Assembly: GCA_902482195.1 (NCBI GenBank)
Contig: CABSZQ010000037.1
Coordinates: 1 to 8,418 of the forward strand
Length of the DNA: 8,418 bases
Direction of reading: 5' to 3'
Origin: an uncultured Haemophilus sp.
Lineage (GTDB): Bacteria > Pseudomonadota > Gammaproteobacteria > Enterobacterales > Pasteurellaceae
Shown here: one piece after another, positions 1-6,735 of the stretch
Position numbering within the stretch: position 1 is the first letter of the stretch
How the letters are laid out: each line of letters starts with the position of its first letter
Notes under the pieces: generated by a model
Told to the model about the DNA's origin: nothing
Database searches by the model: none
The model's input: the letters and a program-made list of their open reading frames with translations, nothing else
Position numbers and translations under genes: made by a program

Positions 1-334
1 CCATTTCATCATCGGCATTCCAATGTGTGCCATCCACGACGAAAATAATAAGATCCACATCACCGATCGCTGAGCTTGCTGCACGATTCATTAAACGGTT
101 AATCGCTCGTTTTTCCTCGATATGAAGTCCCGGCGTATCTACATAAATTTCTTGGTAGATGCCTTCCGTTTTAATTCCCACAATACGGTGGCGCGTGGTT
201 TGCGCCTTGCGGGAAGTAATCGAGATTTTTTGACCCAAAATTTTGTTTAACAGGGTAGATTTCCCCACATTTGGGCGGCCTACAATGGCGATAAAACCAC
301 AATAGGTCTCTTGCTCTTGATTTAATTCAGTCAT
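1..334 (-). CDS. era: GTPase Era, N-terminal part (runs off left edge)
   Basis: Era is an essential GTPase that binds 16S rRNA and helps assemble the 30S ribosomal subunit. Only the first 111 codons plus one base are here; the rest of the G domain and the C-terminal KH RNA-binding domain lie outside the window. Visible motifs: the G1/P-loop GRPNVGKS at residues 19-26, a Thr-rich switch I (QTTRHR, about 45-50), and G3 DTPG at 66-69. The NKxD motif is beyond the edge. The ATG at 332-334 overlaps the rnc stop codon as ATGA, a 4-base overlap typical of translational coupling. A weak GGA lies six bases upstream, inside rnc. The rnc-era pairing is the classical order in gamma-proteobacteria. The identification is firm from the motifs, the N-terminal sequence and the context. 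Confidence 0.95.
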   Translation of the reverse strand, partial: MTELNQEQETYCGFIAIVGRPNVGKSTLLNKILGQKISITSRKAQTTRHRIVGIKTEGIYQEIYVDTPGLHIEEKRAINRLMNRAASSAIGDVDLIIFVVDGTHWNADDEM

Positions 335-1014
335 TTAATTTCCAATGTTTTTAAGATTTGTTCTGCGGCCGCTTGTTCTGCTTTACGGCGGCTAGAACCT
401 TTCGCAATAAAAGTGCGGTCAATATTGGGTACATTTTTTACTGTACATTCTACGGTGAAGGTTTGGCAATGGGCTTCGCCTTCAATTTTTATTACTTCAT
501 AGGTTGGTAAGGCAAAATGCTTACCTTGTAAATACTCTTGCAAGCGCGTTTTGGCATCTTTTTGGTTATCACCCGGTTTAATTTCTGCGAGTAAAGTTTT
601 ATACCAACTACGCACAATATCTGCTGCTTTATCAAAGCTTGAATCTAATGCCATTGCGCCAATTACCGCTTCAACACAATCCGCCAAAATAGATTCACGA
701 CGAAAGCCACCACTTTTCAATTCACCAGAACCTAAGGACATATAATCCCCAAGCTCAAAATTGCGGGCAATCATCGCCAGGGTTGGCTCACGAACTAATG
801 TGGCTCGCATTCGGCTAAGTTCACCTTCATTACAACGAGGAAATTGATGATAAAGCGCATCCGCGATGACATAATTGAGAATCGAATCGCCTAGGAATTC
901 TAGGCGTTCATTATGTTGAGTGGAGGCACTGCGGTGTGTCAGTGCCAATTTTAAGTGTTTTAGATCGGAAAATTGATAACCAATTTTTCGTTCTAATCGA
1001 TCTAAATGATTCAT
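331..1014 (-). CDS. rnc: Ribonuclease III
   Basis: RNase III is a homodimeric, Mg-dependent endonuclease that cuts double-stranded RNA. It processes the rRNA precursor and some mRNAs. The 227 residues match the usual length (E. coli 226). The catalytic domain fills roughly residues 5-125. Its signature ERLEFLGDS starts at residue 36, and the acidic metal-binding residues E36, E39, D43, D112 and E115 match E. coli E38, E41, D45, D114 and E117 with a shift of two. A double-stranded RNA-binding domain follows at about 153-224, ending in the typical [11 protein letters not shown] helix. The gene starts one base after the lepB stop (TAATATG) and has no recognisable Shine-Dalgarno, so translation probably depends on ribosomes finishing lepB. 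Its stop overlaps the era start. An uptake sequence is embedded in the 3' part of the gene. Confidence 0.97.
   Translation of the reverse strand: MNHLDRLERKIGYQFSDLKHLKLALTHRSASTQHNERLEFLGDSILNYVIADALYHQFPRCNEGELSRMRATLVREPTLAMIARNFELGDYMSLGSGELKSGGFRRESILADCVEAVIGAMALDSSFDKAADIVRSWYKTLLAEIKPGDNQKDAKTRLQEYLQGKHFALPTYEVIKIEGEAHCQTFTVECTVKNVPNIDRTFIAKGSSRRKAEQAAAEQILKTLEIK
411..419 (+). repeat. DNA uptake sequence (Hin type) in rnc
   Basis: Exact AAGTGCGGT core, followed by an AT-rich stretch (CAATATT) and a second one (ACATTTTTT) at the spacing of the extended uptake motif. It lies in the dsRNA-binding part of rnc and encodes part of DRTFIA on the opposite strand. Confidence 0.93.
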
Positions 1015-1015
1015 A

Positions 1016-2065
1016 TTAATTAATTTTTGTAAAGAAACGGTCTAAACGGAAGCCTGTAGGCCACTCATTTGGTTCTTTTTCTAAACTCATCCAAATATAA
1101 GTGGCTTTACCCACGATATTTTTTTCTGGTACAAATCCCCAAAAACGGCTGTCATCACTATGATCACGGTTATCCCCCATCACAAAATATTGTCCTTCAG
1201 GCACAATCCATTCTGCAGTAGGTAAACCTTCTTGTGGATAGAATTCAATCCCCGAATAACGGCGCATTGGCTCCACTAAAATACTGTGTGTCACGTCACC
1301 GATTTCCAAATATTCCACTTGCGTTGGGAAGGCTGGATTTGTGGGTTCTTGTTTATATTCAAACGCTTTAGTTTTGCAATCTACTTCGCAAGGTTTACCA
1401 TCTTTGCCATAAACCAATGTTAAAGCACTTTTTTCAACATCAAGGATAATGCGGTCTCCGCCTTTCCCTACAATACGTTTAATGTAATCTACACCAGACA
1501 TATTGTTTTTAGATGTTAATGCAAGATTTTCCGCATACGCTGCTCGCGTTGCCCCTAAACTTGTACGAAGTAACGCTTGTTCCGGCGCTTTAAACACGAT
1601 CACATCACCACGTTCTGGTTTATTACCTTCAATAATCGTATTTTGGAAAATGGGGTCTTTAATACCATAAGTATATTTATTCACGACGAGGAAATCCCCT
1701 ACGCGCAACGTCGCTTCCATTGATCCTGATGGAATTTGGAATGGTTCAAAAATAAATGAACGCACAAGGAATACCACGGATAACACAGGAAAAAGCGAAG
1801 AAATAAATTCTGAACCTTCTGAAATAGGCTCAATTTTCGCTTTTTCTTCGTCTGTTAATGCTTTGCCTGAACGTTGTTCTGCGCGTGCAATTTGACGACG
1901 ACGTCTCGGTATCACGGCAAAGTGGTGATAGCACCATAAAATGCCGGAAAGTGCGGTCAAAATCAGCAACAAAATACTGAATGTGTTAGGCAGTTGGAAA
2001 TAATCCAACGCTTTCCAACCGGCAAAGCCTACGGCTAACAACAGAATAAAAAATACATTCGACAT
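1016..2065 (-). CDS. lepB: Signal peptidase I
   Basis: LepB is the inner-membrane serine protease that removes signal peptides from exported proteins on the periplasmic side. It has 349 residues, longer than the E. coli enzyme (324) and, as recalled, equal to H. influenzae LepB. Two N-terminal membrane segments (about 4-20 and 29-47) are followed by a basic cytoplasmic stretch (PRRRRQIAR, about 53-61) and a further hydrophobic segment at about 89-104. The catalytic Ser is S115 in [10 protein letters not shown] and the general-base Lys is K196 in DYIKR. The conserved box [17 protein letters not shown] covers about 298-313. Compared with E. coli there are about 26 extra residues at roughly 163-192, between VFKAP and DYIKR. 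The gene starts 12 bases after lepA, and the lepA TAG stop begins the likely Shine-Dalgarno (TAGGAAAG). lepA-lepB-rnc-era looks like one operon. Confidence 0.97.
   Translation of the reverse strand: MSNVFFILLLAVGFAGWKALDYFQLPNTFSILLLILTALSGILWCYHHFAVIPRRRRQIARAEQRSGKALTDEEKAKIEPISEGSEFISSLFPVLSVVFLVRSFIFEPFQIPSGSMEATLRVGDFLVVNKYTYGIKDPIFQNTIIEGNKPERGDVIVFKAPEQALLRTSLGATRAAYAENLALTSKNNMSGVDYIKRIVGKGGDRIILDVEKSALTLVYGKDGKPCEVDCKTKAFEYKQEPTNPAFPTQVEYLEIGDVTHSILVEPMRRYSGIEFYPQEGLPTAEWIVPEGQYFVMGDNRDHSDDSRFWGFVPEKNIVGKATYIWMSLEKEPNEWPTGFRLDRFFTKIN
1949..1957 (+). repeat. DNA uptake sequence (Hin type) in lepB
   Basis: Exact AAGTGCGGT core followed by CAAAAT and, further on, ACAAAATA, matching the extended motif. 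It lies in the lepB region for the second membrane segment. Confidence 0.93.
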
Positions 2066-2077
2066 TGCTCTACTTTC

Positions 2078-3874
2078 CTATTTATCTTTACCTACATGTA
2101 AGATCGCTAAAAACGCTTCTTGCGGCACTTCCACGTTACCTAAAGATTTCATTCGTTTTTTACCTTCTTTCTGTTTCTGTAAGAGTTTTTTCTTACGGCT
2201 CACATCACCACCATAACATTTTGCTAATACGTTTTTACGCAATTGTTTTACTGTTGAACGCGCAATAATGTGGTTGCCAATCGCGGCTTGGATCGCGATA
2301 TCAAATTGTTGACGTGGAATGAGTTCACGCATTTTTTCAACCAATTCTCGACCACGATAAGGTGCATTATCTTTATGAACGATTAACGCTAACGCATCGA
2401 CACGATCACCGTTGATCATGATATCCACACGTACCATGTCCGCTGCTTGGAAACGTTTGAAACCATAATCCAAAGAAGCATAACCACGCGATGTTGATTT
2501 CAAGCGATCGAAGAAATCTAAGACTACTTCGCCCATTGGAATTTCATAAGTTAACGCAATTTGGTTACCGTGATACACCATATTAGTTTGCACACCACGT
2601 TTTTCCACACAAAGGGTGATGACATTTCCTAAGAATTCTTGTGGCACGAGCATATTACACTCTGCAATTGGCTCACGAATTTCCGCAATATTATTTAATG
2701 GTGGCAGTTTTGATGGACTATCCACATAAACCACTTCACCATTGGTCATTTCAACTTCATAAATTACAGTTGGTGCTGTAGTAATCAAATCAAGATCGTA
2801 TTCACGCTCTAAACGCTCTTGAATGATCTCCATGTGTAAAAGCCCCAAGAAGCCACAACGGAAACCAAAACCTAAAGCCGTTGAGTTTTCTGGCTCATAG
2901 AACAGCGATGCATCGTTTAAGCTTAATTTACCTAACGCATCACGGAAAGCTTCATAATCGTCAGAGCTAACTGGGAACAAACCAGCATAAACCTGCGGTT
3001 TTACTTTCTTAAAACCTGGCAATACATGGCTTGCGGGATTGTGTTGATGGGTTAAGGTATCCCCTACCGGTGCACCTAAAATATCTTTAATTGCACAAAC
3101 AACCCAACCTACTTCGCCGGTATTTAATACGGTCGTATCCACTTGTTTTGGCGTAAAAATCCCTAAACGATCAACGTTGTAAGCCTGTCCTGTAGACATT
3201 ACTTTGATTTTATCACCTTTACGCAATACGCCATTTTTAATACGAACTAATGACACCACGCCTAAATAGTTATCGAACCAAGAGTCAATAATCAATGCTT
3301 GTAACGGTGCATCAGGATCACCTTCTGGCGCGGGAATTTTCGCAACAATTTCTTCTAATACATCTTCAATACCCACACCGGTTTTCGCCGAACAACGTAC
3401 CGCTTCCATCGCATCAATACCCACGATGTCTTCAATTTCTTCGGCAACACGTTCAGGATCAGCTGCCGGTAAATCGATTTTATTCAAAATCGGTACTACT
3501 TCTAAATCCATTTCAATGGCGGTATAGCAGTTTGCCAAGGTTTGTGCTTCTACGCCCTGTCCTGCATCCACAACTAACAATGCCCCTTCACAAGCTGCAA
3601 GAGAGCGCGATACTTCATAAGAGAAGTCCACGTGCCCTGGTGTATCGATAAAGTTTAATTGGTAAGTTTCACCGTCTTTGGCTTGATAATTTAAGGTTAC
3701 ACTTTGCGCTTTAATGGTAATACCGCGCTCACGCTCAAGATCCATGGAATCCAACACTTGCGCTTCCATTTCACGATCCGAAAGGCCCCCACAGGTCTGA
3801 ATTAATCGGTCAGAAAGGGTCGATTTACCGTGGTCAATATGGGCAATAATAGAAAAGTTGCGAATATTCTTCAT
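2078..3874 (-). CDS. lepA: Elongation factor 4 / LepA translational GTPase
   Basis: LepA (EF4) is a ribosome-bound GTPase related to EF-G, implicated in translation initiation, ribosome assembly and back-translocation; its exact role is debated. The protein has 598 residues (E. coli 599). G1 is AHIDHGKS at 11-18, G3 DTPGH at 77-81 and G4 NKID at 131-134, with the SAK G5 motif further on. The EF-G-like domains II, III and V follow. The basic LepA-specific C-terminal domain ends the protein ([17 protein letters not shown], then a short tail). The start at ATG 3872-3874 gives the family N-terminus [17 protein letters not shown]. An in-frame ATG nine codons upstream (3899-3901) would add residues absent from the family and has no ribosome-binding site. 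The Shine-Dalgarno for the chosen start is weak (GAG about 14 bases upstream). A possible promoter lies in the leader. First gene of the lepA-lepB-rnc-era unit. Confidence 0.97.
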   Translation of the reverse strand: MKNIRNFSIIAHIDHGKSTLSDRLIQTCGGLSDREMEAQVLDSMDLERERGITIKAQSVTLNYQAKDGETYQLNFIDTPGHVDFSYEVSRSLAACEGALLVVDAGQGVEAQTLANCYTAIEMDLEVVPILNKIDLPAADPERVAEEIEDIVGIDAMEAVRCSAKTGVGIEDVLEEIVAKIPAPEGDPDAPLQALIIDSWFDNYLGVVSLVRIKNGVLRKGDKIKVMSTGQAYNVDRLGIFTPKQVDTTVLNTGEVGWVVCAIKDILGAPVGDTLTHQHNPASHVLPGFKKVKPQVYAGLFPVSSDDYEAFRDALGKLSLNDASLFYEPENSTALGFGFRCGFLGLLHMEIIQERLEREYDLDLITTAPTVIYEVEMTNGEVVYVDSPSKLPPLNNIAEIREPIAECNMLVPQEFLGNVITLCVEKRGVQTNMVYHGNQIALTYEIPMGEVVLDFFDRLKSTSRGYASLDYGFKRFQAADMVRVDIMINGDRVDALALIVHKDNAPYRGRELVEKMRELIPRQQFDIAIQAAIGNHIIARSTVKQLRKNVLAKCYGGDVSRKKKLLQKQKEGKKRMKSLGNVEVPQEAFLAILHVGKDK

Positions 3875-3917
3875 AAATAGATTAGTTTTCTCAAAAATCA
3901 TTAAATTTAACTGGCGG

Positions 3918-3946
3918 ATTGTACCTGAAAAGCGCGGAAATCGCTA
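3918..3946 (-). promoter_or_regulatory. Possible lepA promoter
   Basis: On the minus strand a TACAAT -10 box (3918-3923) sits 17 bases from a poor -35 match, TAGCGA (3941-3946). Transcription would start near 3911 and leave a leader of about 37 bases before lepA. It is the best candidate in the 124 bases between the grcA terminator and lepA, but the -35 match is only 3 of 6. Confidence 0.4.
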
Positions 3947-3960
3947 GGGATGAAAGGGAA

Positions 3961-3969
3961 AAGTGCGGT
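3961..3969 (+). repeat. DNA uptake sequence (Hin type), grcA-lepA gap
   Basis: Exact AAGTGCGGT core with CAAATTTT and CCTTTTAGA downstream at the extended-motif spacing. It is the only intergenic copy, between the grcA terminator and the lepA leader. Confidence 0.95.
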
Positions 3970-3991
3970 CAAATTTTCAAACCTTTTAGAT

Positions 3992-4020
3992 AAAACAAAA
4001 CCCCGAATTACTTCGGGGTT
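3992..4020 (-). terminator. Rho-independent terminator of grcA
   Basis: A perfect 9-bp stem (AACCCCGAA at 3999-4007 pairing with TTCGGGGTT at 4012-4020) closes a 4-base loop. On the minus strand it is followed by TTGTTTT. It begins 22 bases beyond the grcA stop codon and separates grcA from the lepA operon. The other side also has a T-run (TCTTTTTTC), so the hairpin could work in both directions, although no plus-strand gene reads into it. Confidence 0.9.
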
Positions 4021-4042
4021 TCTTTTTTCATTCAAACTGAAA

Positions 4043-4426
4043 TTATAGGCTTTCCGTGAAAGTACGAGTAATAACGTCGCGTTGTTGTTCTGGTGTTAAA
4101 GAGTTGAAACGTACTGCGTAACCAGAAACACGGATAGTTAATTGAGGGTATTTATCCGGGTTGTTTACTGCATCTTCTAACGTTTCACGACGTAATACGT
4201 TCACGTTTAAGTGTTGACCACCTTCAACTTTAACAGTTGGTGCTACGTTTACCGGTAATTCACGGTATTCGATTTGGCCTAATTCGCTCACTGCTACTAC
4301 TTGGTCTTCTGCGAATTCAGCTTTTGCACATAAACAACGAGCTTCATTTTTTTCGCTGTCTAATAACCAGAATGAGTTTAAAAGATTGTCATTTGCTGCT
4401 TGAGTAATTTGAATACCTTTGATCAT
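4043..4426 (-). CDS. grcA: Autonomous glycyl radical cofactor GrcA (YfiD family)
   Basis: GrcA is a small spare part for pyruvate formate-lyase. When oxygen cuts that enzyme at its glycyl radical, GrcA supplies a replacement radical domain, so anaerobic and microaerobic pyruvate breakdown can resume. The 127 residues match the family (E. coli YfiD 127). The C-terminus carries the glycyl radical signature [10 protein letters not shown], with the radical Gly expected at G102. It is followed by [14 protein letters not shown], which resembles the pyruvate formate-lyase C-terminus. The Shine-Dalgarno AGGAGG (4433-4438) sits six bases before the ATG and is the strongest in the window, which fits an abundant protein. 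The gene has its own promoter region and terminator and stands divergent to ung, as recalled for E. coli yfiD-ung. FNR control is plausible from the upstream palindrome. Confidence 0.96.
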   Translation of the reverse strand: MIKGIQITQAANDNLLNSFWLLDSEKNEARCLCAKAEFAEDQVVAVSELGQIEYRELPVNVAPTVKVEGGQHLNVNVLRRETLEDAVNNPDKYPQLTIRVSGYAVRFNSLTPEQQRDVITRTFTESL

Positions 4427-4472
4427 AAAGTGCCTCCTAATTTGGCGGTTGTATATTTATTAAACTGTGCAA

Positions 4473-4500
4473 ATTTTATCAAACTATTTGAAGAATTCAA
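4473..4500 (-). promoter_or_regulatory. Likely grcA promoter (-35/-10)
   Basis: The minus strand reads TTGAAT (4495-4500), a 16-base spacer, then TAAAAT (4473-4478). Each box matches the sigma-70 consensus at 4 or 5 of 6 positions. Transcription would start near 4466, about 40 bases before the grcA ATG and well placed for the strong Shine-Dalgarno. This is the best promoter candidate for grcA in the divergent region. Confidence 0.55.
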
Positions 4501-4548
4501 TTAATTTTGACCTAAAACAGGTTCTTTTTTCTGACTAATTTTTAAAAA

Positions 4549-4562
4549 TTGATCTAGATTAA
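4549..4562. promoter_or_regulatory. FNR-like binding site
   Basis: TTGATCTAGATTAA matches the FNR consensus TTGAT-N4-ATCAA at 9 of 10 defined positions. Its centre lies about 90 bases upstream of the predicted grcA transcription start. In E. coli yfiD, as recalled, an FNR site near -93 accompanies a second one near -40. I see no convincing second site near -40 here. Binding by FNR is inferred from the sequence match and the target gene. Confidence 0.5.
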
Positions 4563-4651
4563 AGTTTCAGCCACAGCAAGGCCTCAACACACTCTAACTT
4601 TTAACAAAGTATTAACATAACTCGGATGAAGCCTTTCTAAGCAATTTCATT

Positions 4652-4657
4652 TATAAT
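4652..4657 (+). promoter_or_regulatory. ung promoter -10 box
   Basis: A perfect TATAAT stands 32 bases before the ung ATG and would start transcription near 4664. No good -35 box exists at the right distance (the bases 16-18 upstream read around GAAGCCT), so the promoter may be weak or need an activator. The ung Shine-Dalgarno AAGGA follows at 4677-4681, eight bases before the start codon. Confidence 0.5.
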
Positions 4658-4689
4658 GTGCTCAAGCTTATCCAATAAGGAAATACAGA

Positions 4690-5349
4690 ATGAAAACCTG
4701 GACAGATGTTATCGGTCAAGAGAAAGAAAAACCTTACTTTAAACACATTCTACAACAAGTCCATCAAGAGCGACTCGCGGGGAAAACCATTTACCCACCG
4801 CAAGACGAAGTGTTTAATGCCTTTAAATATACGGCATTTGATGAGGTGAAAGTCGTCATTTTAGGACAGGATCCCTACCATGGTCCAAATCAAGCACACG
4901 GTTTAGCTTTTTCGGTGAAACCTGAAGTGGCAATTCCCCCTTCTCTACTGAATATGTACAAAGAATTGGCTAACGACATTCCAGGTTTTCACATGCCAAA
5001 TCATGGCTACTTAGTGAAATGGGCGGAGCAAGGTGTGCTGCTGCTTAACACCGTGCTAACGGTAGAGCGTGGCATGGCTCATTCACACGCTAAATTTGGT
5101 TGGGAAGTTTTTACAGATCAAGTGATTGCAGCACTTAATGAACATCGTGAAAAAGTAGTATTTTTACTTTGGGGAAGTCATGCACAGAAAAAAGGGCAAT
5201 TTATTGATCGCAATCGTCATTATGTTTTAACTGCCCCCCACCCTTCTCCACTTTCGGCACATCGTGGTTTTCTAGGATGTCATCATTTTTCTAAAACTAA
5301 CGAATATTTAAAACAAAATGGTTTAAGTGAAATTGATTGGCAAGTTTAA
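4690..5349 (+). CDS. ung: Uracil-DNA glycosylase (family 1)
   Basis: Ung removes uracil from DNA, arising from cytosine deamination or dUTP incorporation, and so starts base-excision repair. The 219 residues are close to E. coli Ung (229). The water-activating motif GQDPYHGP is at 59-66 with catalytic D61. The LLLN stretch (117-120) belongs to the uracil pocket. The C-terminal motif [11 protein letters not shown] spans 184-194, with the catalytic His at 184 and the DNA-intercalating Leu at 188. The ATG has a clear Shine-Dalgarno (AAGGA, 4677-4681). It is the only plus-strand gene in the window: divergent from grcA and convergent with tadA, whose stop codon overlaps the ung TAA. A terminator follows immediately, inside tadA. 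Its N-terminus [12 protein letters not shown] is typical of the family. Confidence 0.97.
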   Translation: MKTWTDVIGQEKEKPYFKHILQQVHQERLAGKTIYPPQDEVFNAFKYTAFDEVKVVILGQDPYHGPNQAHGLAFSVKPEVAIPPSLLNMYKELANDIPGFHMPNHGYLVKWAEQGVLLLNTVLTVERGMAHSHAKFGWEVFTDQVIAALNEHREKVVFLLWGSHAQKKGQFIDRNRHYVLTAPHPSPLSAHRGFLGCHHFSKTNEYLKQNGLSEIDWQV

Positions 5350-5864
5350 GATTGCGACTCAACATCAAGCGGGAGATTTTTTTCCCGCTTTTCTTCCTTT
5401 TTCTGCTCTCGTCTCTTTTTGAAAAAATCACTTAATTTCTGACCGCACTTTTCTGCCAGCACGCCAGAGGTAATTTCTAACGTGTGATTCATTTTATAAT
5501 CATCAAAGAAGTGGAAGCGAGAACCTACAGCCCCCGTTTTATAATCTGACGCACCGAAGACTAATCGTTTAATACGGCTATGTAAAATCGCACCAGCACA
5601 CATAGTACAAGGCTCAAGGGTGACATAAAGTGTGGTATTGAGCAGACGATAATTTTGAATATTTTGTGCAGCATTACGTAATGCAACAATTTCAGCATGA
5701 GCGGTTGGATCATTTTCAATAATGGATAAATTCCAGCCTTCACCGAGAATATTTCCTTCATCATCCACCAACACCGCCCCGACAGGAATCTCGCCGAGTG
5801 CCTCTGCACGATCGGCAAGCATCAGGGCGTGTTGCATAAATTTCTCGTCTAAATCTGACCGCAC
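5346..5864 (-). CDS. tadA: tRNA-specific adenosine deaminase
   Basis: TadA converts adenosine 34 of tRNA-Arg(ACG) to inosine so that one tRNA can read several arginine codons. The zinc-binding deaminase motifs are present: HAE at 56-58, with H56 a zinc ligand and E58 the proton shuttle, and PCTMC at 85-89, with C86 and C89 zinc ligands. The core ends near residue 150. The remaining tail ([14 protein letters not shown] and beyond) is highly charged. The longest start is GTG at 5862-5864. It lies inside a DNA uptake sequence, three codons after the thyA TAG in the same frame, with a weak AGG eight bases upstream. The other candidate, ATG at 5835-5837, would lose nine residues and clip the first helix, so GTG is preferred. 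Total length from GTG is 172 residues. Last gene of the lgt-thyA-tadA unit. Confidence 0.93.
   Translation of the reverse strand: MRSDLDEKFMQHALMLADRAEALGEIPVGAVLVDDEGNILGEGWNLSIIENDPTAHAEIVALRNAAQNIQNYRLLNTTLYVTLEPCTMCAGAILHSRIKRLVFGASDYKTGAVGSRFHFFDDYKMNHTLEITSGVLAEKCGQKLSDFFKKRREQKKEEKREKNLPLDVESQS
5367..5399 (+). terminator. Rho-independent terminator of ung, inside tadA
   Basis: AAGCGGGA (5367-5374) pairs perfectly with TCCCGCTT (5383-5390) around an 8-base T-rich loop, and the plus strand continues with TTCTTCCTTT. It starts 17 bases after the ung stop. The whole element is in the 3' coding end of tadA. Read on the minus strand it has no T-run after the stem, so it should stop only ung transcripts. 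Confidence 0.8.
5442..5450 (-). repeat. DNA uptake sequence (Hin type) in tadA
   Basis: Exact core on the minus strand with AGAAATTAA and GATTTTTTC downstream, a good extended motif. It writes the EKCGQK region of TadA. Confidence 0.93.
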
Positions 5865-5866
5865 TT
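5858..5866 (-). repeat. DNA uptake sequence (Hin type) carrying the tadA start
   Basis: Exact core on the minus strand. Its internal GTG (5862-5864) is the most likely tadA start codon, and GATTTAGA and GAAATTTA downstream complete the extended motif. Confidence 0.93.
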
Positions 5867-5873
5867 TGAATGC

Positions 5874-6725
5874 CTAAACTGAGAAAGGATACTTGATCGG
5901 TTCGTGAGATTGATAACCCACCACCTTGAAATCATCCATCGTTACCCAAGTTTCAAGATCTTCAAGGGTTTTAATATCAGGATTAATTTCTAATTGTGGT
6001 GAAGGGAATGGTTCACGTTTTAATTGCACATCACGCATTAACTCAAGTTGGTCTTCATAAATATGCGCATTTACAATTTTATGATATGCCTTACCCGGTT
6101 TATTGCCGGTAATTTGCGCCATCAAAGCAAGGAAAGTAAAGACCTGAATTTGATTGAAGTTTAAGCCAAGTGGCACATCACAAGAGCGTTGGTAGCTCGT
6201 TAAGTGCAATGTATCGCCTACTAAAGAGAAAGTGTGTGTGTGCATGCAAGGACGCAAACAGCCTAGATCAAATTCGCCTGGATTAAAGAAAGTCAGAATT
6301 TCACCTCGATCATCAATCCCTCGGCTTAAATTATTCACAATTTTACGAAGTTGATCGATGGTTTCACCATTCGGTTTACGCCATGCTCTGCCTTGTACGC
6401 CATAAACGCGCCCCATATCATCGGTGCCTTTACGATGTGGATTGGCAAGCCAAGCGGCATTTTCATTGGCATTTGCGTCCCATGTTTTGGTGCCAAGCTT
6501 GCGGAAGTCCGCGGCATTATCATAACCACGAATATAACCTAAAAACTCCGCAATTGCGGCTTTCCAATAGCTTTTACGTGTTGTAATTAAGGGGAATTGA
6601 TTATTGGCAACATCATATTCTAAATCTGCATTAATCACTGTAAGGCAACGCTTGCCAGTACGCTCGTTAGCAACCCACTCACCTTCATTTACAATGCGTC
6701 GACAAAGATCTAAATATTGTTTCAT
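5874..6725 (-). CDS. thyA: Thymidylate synthase (divergent ThyA)
   Basis: ThyA methylates dUMP to dTMP using methylenetetrahydrofolate, the only de novo route to thymidylate in ThyA organisms. It has 283 residues against 264 in E. coli. Conserved landmarks: R22 in NERTG, E60 in AEFLGY, nucleophile C160 in LRPCMHTH, the dUMP-binding block [14 protein letters not shown] (178-191), and H221/Y223 in NAHIYED. Oddities: the paired arginines that hold the dUMP phosphate across the dimer (E. coli R126-R127) appear as R140-G141 (DDRGEIL), and the region around 84-105 is longer than in E. coli. The start ATG 6723-6725 has a strong Shine-Dalgarno AAGGAG six bases upstream. A GTG nine codons earlier lies in an uptake sequence and is not needed. 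The gene follows lgt at ten bases, and the lgt stop forms part of this Shine-Dalgarno. Confidence 0.95.
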   Translation of the reverse strand: MKQYLDLCRRIVNEGEWVANERTGKRCLTVINADLEYDVANNQFPLITTRKSYWKAAIAEFLGYIRGYDNAADFRKLGTKTWDANANENAAWLANPHRKGTDDMGRVYGVQGRAWRKPNGETIDQLRKIVNNLSRGIDDRGEILTFFNPGEFDLGCLRPCMHTHTFSLVGDTLHLTSYQRSCDVPLGLNFNQIQVFTFLALMAQITGNKPGKAYHKIVNAHIYEDQLELMRDVQLKREPFPSPQLEINPDIKTLEDLETWVTMDDFKVVGYQSHEPIKYPFSV

Positions 6726-6735
6726 AAAAAACTCC

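Larger units (their letters stand above)
4427..4689. other. Divergent grcA-ung control region
   Basis: These 263 bases contain no gene. They hold both ribosome-binding sites, the grcA promoter candidate, the FNR-like palindrome and the ung -10 box, all listed separately. About 85 bases between the FNR-like site and the ung -10 box (4563-4651) show nothing else that I recognise. Confidence 0.85.

Noticed and set aside
3295..3651. 118-codon plus-strand open frame opposite lepA
   Set aside because: It lies wholly within well-conserved lepA, has no family features and no ribosome-binding site; it is a shadow frame.
3875..3901. Upstream in-frame ATG giving LepA nine extra residues
   Set aside because: The family starts at [14 protein letters not shown], and no ribosome-binding site precedes the upstream ATG.
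3930..3946. Small inverted repeat AGCG...CGCT in the lepA leader
   Set aside because: Only a 4-bp stem, too weak to call a regulatory hairpin.
4489..4501. TTGA-N5-TCAA near the grcA -35 box as a second FNR site
   Set aside because: The half-sites are one base too close (5 instead of 6 bases between TTGA and TCAA) for a normal FNR site.
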